A DNA stretch of 6,244 nucleotides. Source: Prevotellaceae bacterium (GTDB taxonomy: Bacteria; Bacteroidota; Bacteroidia; Bacteroidales; UBA932). The stretch covers positions 1 to 6,244 of the forward strand of contig JAIRKX010000024.1 of assembly GCA_031259805.1 (NCBI GenBank), read 5' to 3'. The notes beneath the pieces were generated by a model. That model did no database searches. It saw nothing but the letters and a program-made list of their open reading frames with translations, and was not told where the DNA came from. The translations under genes and the position numbers were made by a program. This document shows, in pieces, positions 1-5,545 of the stretch. Numbering within the stretch: position 1 is the first letter of the stretch; each line of letters begins with the position of its first letter.

Positions 1-246
1 GCCGGCAGCGCGGGCAGAGCCAAACCCGCCGGCGTTCACGGGGCGGAGATAGCCTGGGCTATCCTCGACACGCCGCCGGACGACTGGGGAGCGCTCACGC
101 ATTCGTCGTTCGACACGCATACGCCGTTCCGCCTGTCCTTCCCCGGCGATGACCGTGGAAAGACCTTGTATTTCGCCCTCCGTTGGGAAAACACTACCGG
201 CGAAAAAGGCCTGTGGAGCGACATCCAAAGCGTGATTATTCCGTAG
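1..246 (+). CDS. C-terminal end of a conserved-type hypothetical protein, 5' end outside the window
   Basis: An open frame enters from the left edge and ends at TAG (244-246), giving 81 residues. I see no catalytic motif. The stretch is rich in Trp, Phe and Tyr in alternating short beta-type segments (GAEIAWAIL, SSFDTHTPFRLSF, KTLYFALRWEN) and ends with IQSVIIP. The pattern of 'RGKTLYFALRWENTTGEKG-W' resembles the last strands of an immunoglobulin or fibronectin-III-like fold seen at the C-terminus of uncharacterised Bacteroidales proteins; this is recollection of a pattern, not a search result. It is separated from lpxB by a terminator and 547 bp, so it belongs to a different transcription unit. 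Function unknown. The frame is certain because it stays open to a stop followed by a good terminator hairpin. Confidence 0.75.
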   Translation, partial: AGSAGRAKPAGVHGAEIAWAILDTPPDDWGALTHSSFDTHTPFRLSFPGDDRGKTLYFALRWENTTGEKGLWSDIQSVIIP

Positions 247-272
247 GGCGGCTCCATGCCAATGGATCGAAG

Positions 273-308
273 AACGCGGCCGGTAACGATACCGGTCGCG
301 TTTGTTTT
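273..308 (+). terminator. Rho-independent terminator of the upstream hypothetical gene
   Basis: An 11-bp stem (275-285 with 290-300) contains one G-T wobble pair and has the four-base loop ACGA. It can be extended by two A-T pairs and is followed by TTTGTTTT. It begins 29 nt after the stop codon at 244-246. Confidence 0.85.
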
Positions 309-390
309 GGGGCGTTGTCTGAACTTTGATTTTGGTGATTTTTGTGATTTCTTTGATTGTTGTTAATCCCCTGCGGGGAATATTAATTGT

Positions 391-439
391 TAACTCTTAA
401 CTCTTAGTTCTTAGTTCTTAGTTCTTAGTTCTTAGTTAA
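391..439. repeat. Tandem array, seven 7-bp units (TAGTTCT type)
   Basis: Two TAACTCT units are followed by four perfect TAGTTCT units and a degenerate last unit TAGTTAA. The reverse-complement version of the same unit (AGAACTA) forms another array at 5781-5815. Both arrays lie just before a copy of the palindromic module. Confidence 0.95.
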
Positions 440-460
440 ATCCACCCCCGCCCTGTCGGG

Positions 461-543
461 CACCCCCGCCAGCGGGGGACAGCCATGCGGCGGCACCCCT
501 TGTATAGCGCGACCTGCGTAGCTGTCCCCCGCTGGCGGGGGTG
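461..543. repeat. Palindromic intergenic module, copy 1 (REP/BIME-like)
   Basis: The two 23-bp outer arms (461-483 and 521-543) are perfect reverse complements. Each arm contains its own small palindrome, CCCCCGC-CA-GCGGGGG. The 37-bp centre carries GCGGCGG near the left arm and CCTGCGTA just before the right arm. A second copy with the same arms and flanking words is at 5833-5912. A further partial half-site, GCCAGCGGGGGACA, follows at 552-565, and a truncated CCACCCCCGCC precedes at 442-452, so this looks like a cluster of half-sites. Confidence 0.93.
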
Positions 544-570
544 GACAGGGCTGCCAGCGGGGGACAATTG

Positions 571-681
571 AAAGGGTGAACAAATTTCACCCTTTTCACC
601 CTTTTCACCGCGCGTAGCGCATTTCACCTTTTCACCTTTTCACCCTTTTCACCTCTTCACCGCGCGTAGCGCATTTCACCT
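571..681. repeat. TTCACC-type short repeats with a duplicated 26-bp element
   Basis: Opens with a perfect 10-bp inverted repeat, AAAGGGTGAA (571-580) and TTCACCCTTT (586-595). It continues with many TTTTCACC/TTTTCACCC words. A 26-bp element with core CGCGCGTAGCGC occurs identically at 604-629 and 656-681, a 52-bp period. The strand bias is strong: long pyrimidine-rich runs on +. Confidence 0.85.
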
Positions 682-723
682 CATCATTACATCATCACAT
701 ATGTATTAGATGCGTCAGCCCTG
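676..723 (+). repeat. 48-bp promoter-proximal element, copy 1
   Basis: Matches 6050-6097 over 48 bp with a single difference (G at 703, A at 6077). It starts with TCACCTCATCATTACATC and ends with TTAGATGCGTCAGCCCTG. Its end lies 41 bp before the -7 box of the lpxB promoter; the other copy ends 42 bp before the pfk -7 box. This could be a shared upstream regulatory sequence or a dispersed repeat that inserts near promoters. Confidence 0.93.
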
Positions 724-764
724 GCGGAGTGAGAAATTCGCCTCACGCTTCACGCATTTTTTTG

Positions 765-772
765 TACCTTTG
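765..772 (+). promoter_or_regulatory. Bacteroidota-type promoter (-7 box TACCTTTG) for the lpxB operon
   Basis: TACCTTTG matches the TAnnTTTG -7 consensus of the primary sigma factor of Bacteroidota and is preceded by a run of seven T. No clear TTTG -33 box is seen at the usual distance. Transcription should begin about 4-7 nt downstream, giving a very short leader of roughly 15 nt before the GTG at 794. The surrounding TTTTTTGTACCTTTGTT is identical to the pfk promoter at 6133-6149. Confidence 0.8.
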
Positions 773-793
773 TTTCCACTTACTATTTTTTAG

Positions 794-1972
794 GTGAAGA
801 CAATTTATATCATAGCAGGGGAGCCATCGGGCGATATTCTGGCGTCGCGGCTGATGCGGGCGTTGCGGGAACGGGATGCCGGTCTTCGCTTTTGCGGTGT
901 AGGCGGCGAGACGATGGCCAAACAGGGCCTTCATTCGCTGTTCGATATTCGCGACTTGTCGGTGATGGGTTTCTGGGAAGTGCTGCCGAAGTTGCCGGTG
1001 ATTTTGCGCCGAATGCGTCAGGTAGTCGCGCACATCAAGCAGGAGCAGCCGGATGTGTTGGTAACCGTCGATAGCTGGGGATTTATCAGCGGCATTTTGC
1101 GTAAGCTAAAGCGGAAAGGGGCATCGTTCCCGATGGTGCATTATGTAGCGCCGCAAGTGTGGGCGTGGAAGAAAGGCCGCGCCCAAAAAGCCGCGAAACT
1201 GCTCACTCACCTGATGACGCTTCTTCCTTACGAACCACCTTATTTTGAAAAGTACGGTCTTCCGTGTACCTTTGTCGGGCATCCGGTATCGGAAAATACA
1301 GCAGAGGTACGGTCGGCGACGTGTCCTGTTCCCGACGGTATGCGCGTGTTGTGCATACTGCCCGGCAGCCGGCGCAACGAAATCCGAAAACTTGCGCCGG
1401 TATTTATTACCGTGCTCGAAAGATTGCAGGCGGCGATGCCCAATTTATATGTATTGATTCCGTCGGTGGCGGCGATGCAGGAAGAAGTAGCGCGTGCGTT
1501 TGTGTCGGTGGCTTTGCCGCATCGTGTGGTGGTAGGGCAGGCGGAGCGGTATGCGGCATTCGGTGCGGCAGAGTTTGCACTGGCCGCATCGGGAACGGTA
1601 TCGCTGGAGCTGACAGCCTGCGGCACATCGCATCTCATCGCATACAAATTTAATTACCTTACCAACCAACTTATTGCACGGCTGGCGACCACCCGCTACG
1701 CCAATCTTATCAATATTTTAGCCGACAAGCCGGTGATTCCCGAATTTGTCCTGCAATATTGCCGTGCCGACCGGATTGCTCCCGTCGCGCTGGCGCTGAT
1801 GCAGGATGCTCCACGCCGCGCCGCTCAGGTAGTAGAAGCACAAACCTACCTGAACCGCCTGAAGCCCCCGGGACAAACACCCTCCGCCGCTGCTGCAGAA
1901 ACTATACTTCGGGTGCAGGAGGAATGGTGCAGAGCACGAGGCGCAGGAACAAATAAACAACTAAACAAATAA
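794..1972 (+). CDS. lpxB: Lipid-A-disaccharide synthase LpxB
   Basis: A glycosyltransferase family 19 enzyme that joins UDP-2,3-diacylglucosamine and 2,3-diacylglucosamine 1-phosphate (lipid X) to form lipid A disaccharide 1-phosphate at the inner face of the inner membrane. At 392 residues it is close to the usual size (E. coli about 380). Family motifs are present in order: AGEPSGD (8-14), the conserved acidic block TVDSWGF (91-97), VAPQVWAW (118-125), VGHPVSE (161-167), LPGSRRNEI (189-197), SGTVSLE (266-272) and KPVIPEF (312-318). The start is GTG: an in-frame TAG lies immediately before it (791-793) and the next Met codon comes after the AGEPSGD motif, so no other start fits. The last dozen residues, ending TNKQLNK, are low-complexity and A-rich in DNA, overlapping the translation-initiation region of kdnA. 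It is the first gene of a four-gene operon for lipid A-Kdo assembly. Confidence 0.97.
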   Translation: MKTIYIIAGEPSGDILASRLMRALRERDAGLRFCGVGGETMAKQGLHSLFDIRDLSVMGFWEVLPKLPVILRRMRQVVAHIKQEQPDVLVTVDSWGFISGILRKLKRKGASFPMVHYVAPQVWAWKKGRAQKAAKLLTHLMTLLPYEPPYFEKYGLPCTFVGHPVSENTAEVRSATCPVPDGMRVLCILPGSRRNEIRKLAPVFITVLERLQAAMPNLYVLIPSVAAMQEEVARAFVSVALPHRVVVGQAERYAAFGAAEFALAASGTVSLELTACGTSHLIAYKFNYLTNQLIARLATTRYANLINILADKPVIPEFVLQYCRADRIAPVALALMQDAPRRAAQVVEAQTYLNRLKPPGQTPSAAAAETILRVQEEWCRARGAGTNKQLNK

Positions 1973-1984
1973 ATAAATCAACAA

Positions 1985-3184
1985 ATGCCAGGTTTTGAAT
2001 TATTCGATCATGTAGAGCGGAATCAGTTACGGGATGTAATGGATACCGGGATTTTGATGCGGTACGGTTTTAACAGCCTCCGCAAGGGACATTGGAAAGC
2101 AAAGGAAATGGAAGCGGCGATCGTTCGGACGGTCGGCGTGCGCCATGCCCTATTATTGTCGAGCGGAACGGCTGCACTGACGACGGCGTTGGCGGCCTTG
2201 GGCGTGGGCGCGGGCGACGAGGTCATTCTCCCGCCGTTTACGTTTGTCGCGAGTTTTGAATCCATCCTCGCAACGGGGGCAGTGCCGGTGATGACCGACA
2301 TCGACGAGACGCTGTGCCTCGATCCGCAGGCCGTGCGTCGGGCGATTACGCCGCGGACGAAGGTCGTCATGCCCGTACACATGTGCGGAGCTATGGCGCA
2401 GGTAGACGAGTTGCAGGCTATTTGCCGCACACATGGCCTGTTTCTGCTGGAAGACGCCTGTCAGGCCTTTGGCGCTTCGTTTCATGGAAAGATGCTGGGC
2501 AGTATCGGCGACGCCGGCTGTTATTCGTTCGACTTTAATAAAATTGTAACCTGTGGCGAGGGCGGGGCTGTCGTAACTAACGACATGGCGCTCTACGAAC
2601 GCGCCGACCGCTACCACGACCACGGCCACGACCATTCTAACGACGACCGCGGCGCAGAAGGCCATCCGTTCATCGGCTACAATTACCGGATCTCCGAACT
2701 GCATGCCGCCATCGGCTGTGGACAGATAGGCAAGCTCGAGCAGTTTGTCGCCATCCACCGGAAGAACAAACAGACGCTCAAAGAAGCCATAGCGGGTGTG
2801 CCGGCCGTAACTTTTCGCCGTTTACCCGACCCTGCCGGCGACAGTGCTACGTTCCTCACCTTCTTCATGCCCACCGAAGCCGACGCCCGTCGCACGACGA
2901 CAGCCCTCAAAGCAGCCGGCATCGACGGCGTATTCCACTGGTACGACAATAACTGGCACTATATCCGCAAATGGGAGCACCTGAAAACACGCGCCTTTGC
3001 GCATCCCCTCTATAAATCCCTGCGCGATGCCATGCCCGACTACGCCACAGTCGAATTCCCGCAATCCGACGCAATCATTTCCCGCACGATTTCGATTGCC
3101 ATTAAAATGGGATGGACGGAAGAAGAAGTGCAAGCGCGAGCAGCACTGATAAAGCGTACGATAGATTCCTCTACAGCGCAATAA
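1985..3184 (+). CDS. kdnA: DegT/DnrJ/EryC1-family PLP aminotransferase, probable Kdo8N transaminase KdnA
   Basis: A 399-residue fold-type I aminotransferase of the sugar-aminotransferase (DegT) family. Visible features are the phosphate-binding SSGTAAL (59-65), LLEDACQAFGA with the cofactor-ring Asp157 (154-164), the probable Schiff-base Lys186 in SFDFNKIVTCGEGGA (181-195) and GYNYRISELHAA (231-242). A His/Asp-rich stretch, YHDHGHDHSNDDR (210-222), lies just after the PLP lysine region. The family transfers an amino group, usually from glutamate, to a keto or aldehyde sugar. The specific call comes from context: it sits directly between lpxB and kdsB and is followed by an iron-ADH-type dehydrogenase, the set described in Shewanella for making 8-amino-3,8-dideoxy-manno-octulosonate. 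KdnA would aminate the C8 aldehyde of oxidised Kdo in the cytosol. The family is certain; the exact substrate is inferred. It starts at ATG 12 nt after lpxB, behind an A-rich leader. Confidence 0.83.
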   Translation: MPGFELFDHVERNQLRDVMDTGILMRYGFNSLRKGHWKAKEMEAAIVRTVGVRHALLLSSGTAALTTALAALGVGAGDEVILPPFTFVASFESILATGAVPVMTDIDETLCLDPQAVRRAITPRTKVVMPVHMCGAMAQVDELQAICRTHGLFLLEDACQAFGASFHGKMLGSIGDAGCYSFDFNKIVTCGEGGAVVTNDMALYERADRYHDHGHDHSNDDRGAEGHPFIGYNYRISELHAAIGCGQIGKLEQFVAIHRKNKQTLKEAIAGVPAVTFRRLPDPAGDSATFLTFFMPTEADARRTTTALKAAGIDGVFHWYDNNWHYIRKWEHLKTRAFAHPLYKSLRDAMPDYATVEFPQSDAIISRTISIAIKMGWTEEEVQARAALIKRTIDSSTAQ

Positions 3185-3194
3185 TACATCAAAA

Positions 3195-3938
3195 ATGAAA
3201 GTTCTTGCACTGATTCCCGCCCGATATGGAGCGAGCCGGTTTCCCGGCAAACTGATGGCGCCGTTGAAGGGCGTGCCGGTCATTCGCCGGACATATGCGG
3301 CGGTGGCCGGCACAGGGCTATTCGACGATGTGATAGTGGTAACAGACAGCCCTGAAATTTATCATGAAATCACGCACCACGGTGGTCGTGCCTTTATGAG
3401 TCGCCGGAGTCACGAAACCGGCAGCGACCGTATCGCTGAAGCCGCGGCTACCCTCGACGCGGACATCGTGGTTAACGTACAGGGCGACGAGCCGTTTACC
3501 AAACGCGAACCGTTAGAAAAACTACTGGCCGTATTCGACGCTCCGGACGCGGAACGGATTGACCTGGCCTCGCTCATGCAGGAAATGCACAATCGGAGGC
3601 AAATCGACGACCCGAACTTTGTGAAAGTTGCAGTAGACCGCCACGGCTTTGCATTGTTCTTCTCGCGTGCGCCCATCCCCTACCTCCGCGCAACGGACAT
3701 TCGACCGGTATACTACGAACATATCGGCATCTACGCGTTCCGCAAACAGGCATTGCTTGATTTTACCGGCGCGCCCGCAACGCCTCTTGAGCGCGCCGAA
3801 AAAATCGAATGCCTGCGTTACCTTGAGATGGGGAAGAAAATCAAAATGGTCGTTACCGACTACATGGGCATCGAAATTGATACTCCCGAAGACCTGCACG
3901 ACGCCGAAAAACTCCTCGACGCCATATCCGAAACCTAA
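3195..3938 (+). CDS. kdsB: 3-deoxy-manno-octulosonate cytidylyltransferase KdsB (CMP-Kdo or CMP-Kdo8N synthetase)
   Basis: Activates Kdo, or here probably Kdo8N, with CTP to give the CMP-sugar donor used by the Kdo transferase. At 247 residues it is normal for the family. Motifs: PARYGASRFPGK (8-19, nucleotide-binding loop), HETGSDR (73-79), NVQGDEP (94-100, with Asp98 as probable metal ligand) and IDTPEDL (228-234, with Asp229 as second metal ligand). Two departures from the usual pattern stand out. The common SGTDR is TGSDR here, and the LEQLR-type motif near residue 205 reads IECLR, with Cys206 where Gln is usual. Both lie near the sugar-binding side in known KdsB structures, as far as I recall, and could reflect an 8-amino sugar substrate. 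It starts 10 nt after kdnA and is followed 23 nt later by kdnB, so it is clearly co-transcribed. Confidence 0.93.
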   Translation: MKVLALIPARYGASRFPGKLMAPLKGVPVIRRTYAAVAGTGLFDDVIVVTDSPEIYHEITHHGGRAFMSRRSHETGSDRIAEAAATLDADIVVNVQGDEPFTKREPLEKLLAVFDAPDAERIDLASLMQEMHNRRQIDDPNFVKVAVDRHGFALFFSRAPIPYLRATDIRPVYYEHIGIYAFRKQALLDFTGAPATPLERAEKIECLRYLEMGKKIKMVVTDYMGIEIDTPEDLHDAEKLLDAISET

Positions 3939-3961
3939 TATACAAAATCAAATATCCAACT

Positions 3962-5038
3962 ATGCAATTTAGAAATTTTCCAATGGTTCCGCATGTGATA
4001 TACGGACGTGGTTCATTCGACGATCTGGGCGAGATTATTGCCCTGAAACGGCAGGCCGGCGCGCCGTTTATTTTTCTTGTCGACGATGTATTTGCCGAAC
4101 GCACGAGCCTCGTCGGTCGCATTCCGCTGGCAGAGCGCGATAAAATCATTTTCATTAATACGACCGACGAGCCAAAGACCAAACAGGTAGATGCGCTACG
4201 CGACCAACTGCAAGAGGAGTTCGGCACGGTATCGGGGATCGTCGGCATCGGCGGAGGCAGCATTATGGATCTGACGAAAGCTGTCGGGCTGATGATGACC
4301 CACGAAGGTTCGTCGGCGCAGTATCAGGGATGGGATCTGCTGAAGCGTCCCGGGGTATACCGTGTCGGCATTCCGACATTGAGCGGTACAGGCGCGGAGG
4401 TGTCGCGCACAGCCGTATTGACCGGGCCGGAGCGAAAGTTAGGGCTTAATTCCGACTATACGACATTCGACCAAGTGCTGCTCGACCCGTCGCTGACGAA
4501 GGATGCACCGAAAAACCAACGTTTCTTTACCGGCATGGACTGCTATATCCACTGCATCGAATCGCTCAACGGGACATACCTCAACGCATTTAGCAAGAGC
4601 TACGGCGAAAAGTCGCAGGAATTGTGCGAAGAAGTGTTTCTCTATAAGAACGAATGGGACGACGAAAGCGACGAGGCGCTGATGATGGCTTCATGGCACG
4701 GCGGGATGAGCATCGCTTACTCGCAAGTGGGTATAGCGCATGCCGTAAGTTACGGGATGGCGTTTGTGCTGGGCATACACCACGGCGTGGGCAATTCCAT
4801 TGTCTTTAATCATCTGGAAGAATATTATCCCGAAGGTGTCCGCAAATTTCACGATATGGTTTCCAAATGGGGCATCGACCTGCCGCGCAATGTCTGTACG
4901 GCCTGTACCGATACACAGTTTGAAACGATGATAAAAGTCTCTCTGGGAATGACGCCGCTCTGGGAAAATGCACTCGGCAAAAACTGGCCGCAGGTTATGA
5001 CGGCCGCGAAACTGCGGAACCTGTACGAACGAATGTGA
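3962..5038 (+). CDS. kdnB: Iron-containing alcohol dehydrogenase family, probable Kdo 8-oxidase KdnB
   Basis: A 358-residue group III metal-dependent dehydrogenase. The NAD-binding motif GGGSIMDLTKA is at 97-107, followed by the family segment IPTLSGTGAEVSRTAV (137-152). Expected metal ligands are Asp193 and His197 (GMDCYIHCIES, 191-201), His260 (IAHAVSYGM) and His274 (HHGVGNSI), so the active site appears intact. In Shewanella the matching enzyme oxidises the C8 hydroxyl of Kdo with NAD+ to the aldehyde, which KdnA then aminates. Its place beside kdnA and kdsB supports the same role here; without that context only 'iron-ADH family' could be said. ATG is preceded by an A-rich 23-nt gap after kdsB. 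It is the last gene of the operon: no further coding sequence follows for more than 1.1 kb. Confidence 0.85.
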   Translation: MQFRNFPMVPHVIYGRGSFDDLGEIIALKRQAGAPFIFLVDDVFAERTSLVGRIPLAERDKIIFINTTDEPKTKQVDALRDQLQEEFGTVSGIVGIGGGSIMDLTKAVGLMMTHEGSSAQYQGWDLLKRPGVYRVGIPTLSGTGAEVSRTAVLTGPERKLGLNSDYTTFDQVLLDPSLTKDAPKNQRFFTGMDCYIHCIESLNGTYLNAFSKSYGEKSQELCEEVFLYKNEWDDESDEALMMASWHGGMSIAYSQVGIAHAVSYGMAFVLGIHHGVGNSIVFNHLEEYYPEGVRKFHDMVSKWGIDLPRNVCTACTDTQFETMIKVSLGMTPLWENALGKNWPQVMTAAKLRNLYERM

Positions 5039-5077
5039 TGCGTCAAGCATCGGCCACTTCGTAGAGTCAACTATAAT

Positions 5078-5096
5078 GCGGGCCTTCTGCTTTTTT
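5078..5096 (+). terminator. Weak candidate terminator after kdnB
   Basis: A 4-bp stem GCGG/CTGC (one G-T pair) with loop GCCTT is followed directly by TTTTTT, 39 nt after the kdnB stop. The T-run is good but the stem is short, so termination may be partial. Confidence 0.35.
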
Positions 5097-5177
5097 GCGC
5101 AACTGTGATTTTATCTCTTCGCAATCTGCCAATACTTTTAAACGTATTTTTGATATGGGTGCATTTCAAATTGTCGT

Positions 5178-5197
5178 CCGTCGGCTAAAGCCGACGG
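5178..5197. repeat. Perfect 8-bp hairpin CCGTCGGC-TAAA-GCCGACGG
   Basis: A perfect GC-rich inverted repeat with a TAAA loop (extendable to 9 bp by a T-A pair). It is not followed by a T-run on +. Similar GTCGGCTAAAGCCGAC words occur as dispersed extragenic repeats in other bacterial genomes, from memory. Confidence 0.85.
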
Positions 5198-5252
5198 CAA
5201 TAATAACTCATCACTTTCAACCTCCAACTCTTCGTTTTTATCGGGTCGGATA

Positions 5253-5367
5253 AATACTCTAGTATTTGTCCAACGAATACTCTAGTATTTGTCCAACGAA
5301 TACTCTAGTATTCGTCCAACGAATACTCTAGTATTCGTCCAACGAATACTCTAGTATTCGTCCGACG
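5253..5367. repeat. Five contiguous copies of a 23-bp palindrome-containing repeat
   Basis: Units are 5253-5275, 5276-5298, 5299-5321, 5322-5344 and 5345-5367 with no spacers. Each holds the near-palindrome AATACT-CT-AGTATT followed by a GTCCAACG linker. Units 1-2 have TTTGTCC, units 3-5 TTCGTCC, and unit 5 ends CCGACG, so variation sits toward the edges. With the linker, the arms of inner units extend to CGAATACT/AGTATTCG. Each unit contains a CTAG tetranucleotide. The head-to-tail palindromes suggest either a multi-site protein-binding array or an RNA able to form serial hairpins. Confidence 0.97.
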
Positions 5368-5395
5368 AATTTTCGGTGTCCGGGCAAACGCCTGT

Positions 5396-5422
5396 CGGCG
5401 TGTCGCGTACGCCGTTCTTTTT
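5396..5422 (+). terminator. Candidate Rho-independent terminator downstream of the 23-bp array
   Basis: A perfect 6-bp GC-rich stem (CGGCGT at 5396-5401, ACGCCG at 5409-5414) with a 7-nt loop is followed by TTCTTTTT. It lies 358 nt after the kdnB stop. If this is the main terminator, the kdnB transcript carries the whole 23-bp array in its 3' untranslated region. Confidence 0.55.
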
Positions 5423-5436
5423 CTATTGATATTGTG

Positions 5437-5482
5437 CCCCGCAGGGGAACTCATAACTCATAACGCATAACTCATAACGCAC
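5437..5482. repeat. CCCCGCAGGGG hairpin followed by five 7-bp units (AACTCAT type)
   Basis: The hairpin (5437-5447) is the exact reverse complement of CCCCTGCGGGG at 368-378. Five 7-bp units follow at 5448-5482: AACTCAT, AACTCAT, AACGCAT, AACTCAT, AACGCAC. The same pairing of a CCCC..GGGG hairpin with a 7-bp array is seen upstream of lpxB. Confidence 0.93.
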
Positions 5483-5491
5483 AGGAAGGGT

Positions 5492-5522
5492 GAAGCAATC
5501 CGGAAATCCACCGGATTGCTTC
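5492..5522. repeat. Perfect 12-bp inverted repeat (GAAGCAATCCGG)
   Basis: Arms 5492-5503 and 5511-5522 are perfect reverse complements around a 7-nt loop AAATCCA. No T-run follows. The right arm and the following text (GGATTGCTTC...CCTCGCAATG) resemble a dispersed repeat type common in diverse bacterial genomes, from memory. Confidence 0.9.
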
Positions 5523-5545
5523 GGGCTACGTCCTCGCAATGCGGG

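Larger units (their letters stand above)
247..793. other. Repeat-rich intergenic region upstream of lpxB
   Basis: No credible gene. In order it holds: the terminator of the upstream gene (273-308); a T/G-rich stretch with recurring TTTGATTT-like words (322-362); a small hairpin CCCCTGCGGGG (368-378), whose exact reverse complement recurs at 5437-5447; a 7-bp tandem array (391-439); an 83-bp palindromic module (461-543) followed by a third half-site (553-563); TTCACC-type repeats (571-681); a 48-bp element shared with the pfk promoter region (676-723); and the lpxB promoter. The short open frames on the minus strand here lie inside the repeats. Confidence 0.85.

Noticed and set aside
436..627. 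63-codon open frame on the - strand upstream of lpxB
   Set aside because: It lies wholly in the palindromic module and the TTCACC repeats, and the product reflects repeat composition.
247..793. Riboswitch or structured leader for lpxB
   Set aside because: The promoter box at 765-772 leaves a leader of only about 15 nt, so the upstream hairpins are outside the predicted transcript.
2612..2650. His/Asp-rich segment of KdnA as a metal-binding insertion
   Set aside because: A DHGH-type segment at this place occurs in other DegT-family aminotransferases as far as I recall, so it is probably an ordinary subfamily feature.
2153..2758. 201-codon open frame antisense to kdnA
   Set aside because: It is opposite a gene with complete aminotransferase motifs. 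High GC at third positions makes long antisense frames common, and the product shows no recognisable domain.
2822..3313. 163-codon antisense frame across the kdnA-kdsB junction
   Set aside because: It overlaps two well-supported genes and has no family features.
5253..5367. CRISPR array
   Set aside because: The 23-bp units are contiguous with no unique spacers, each unit is internally palindromic, and no cas gene is present.
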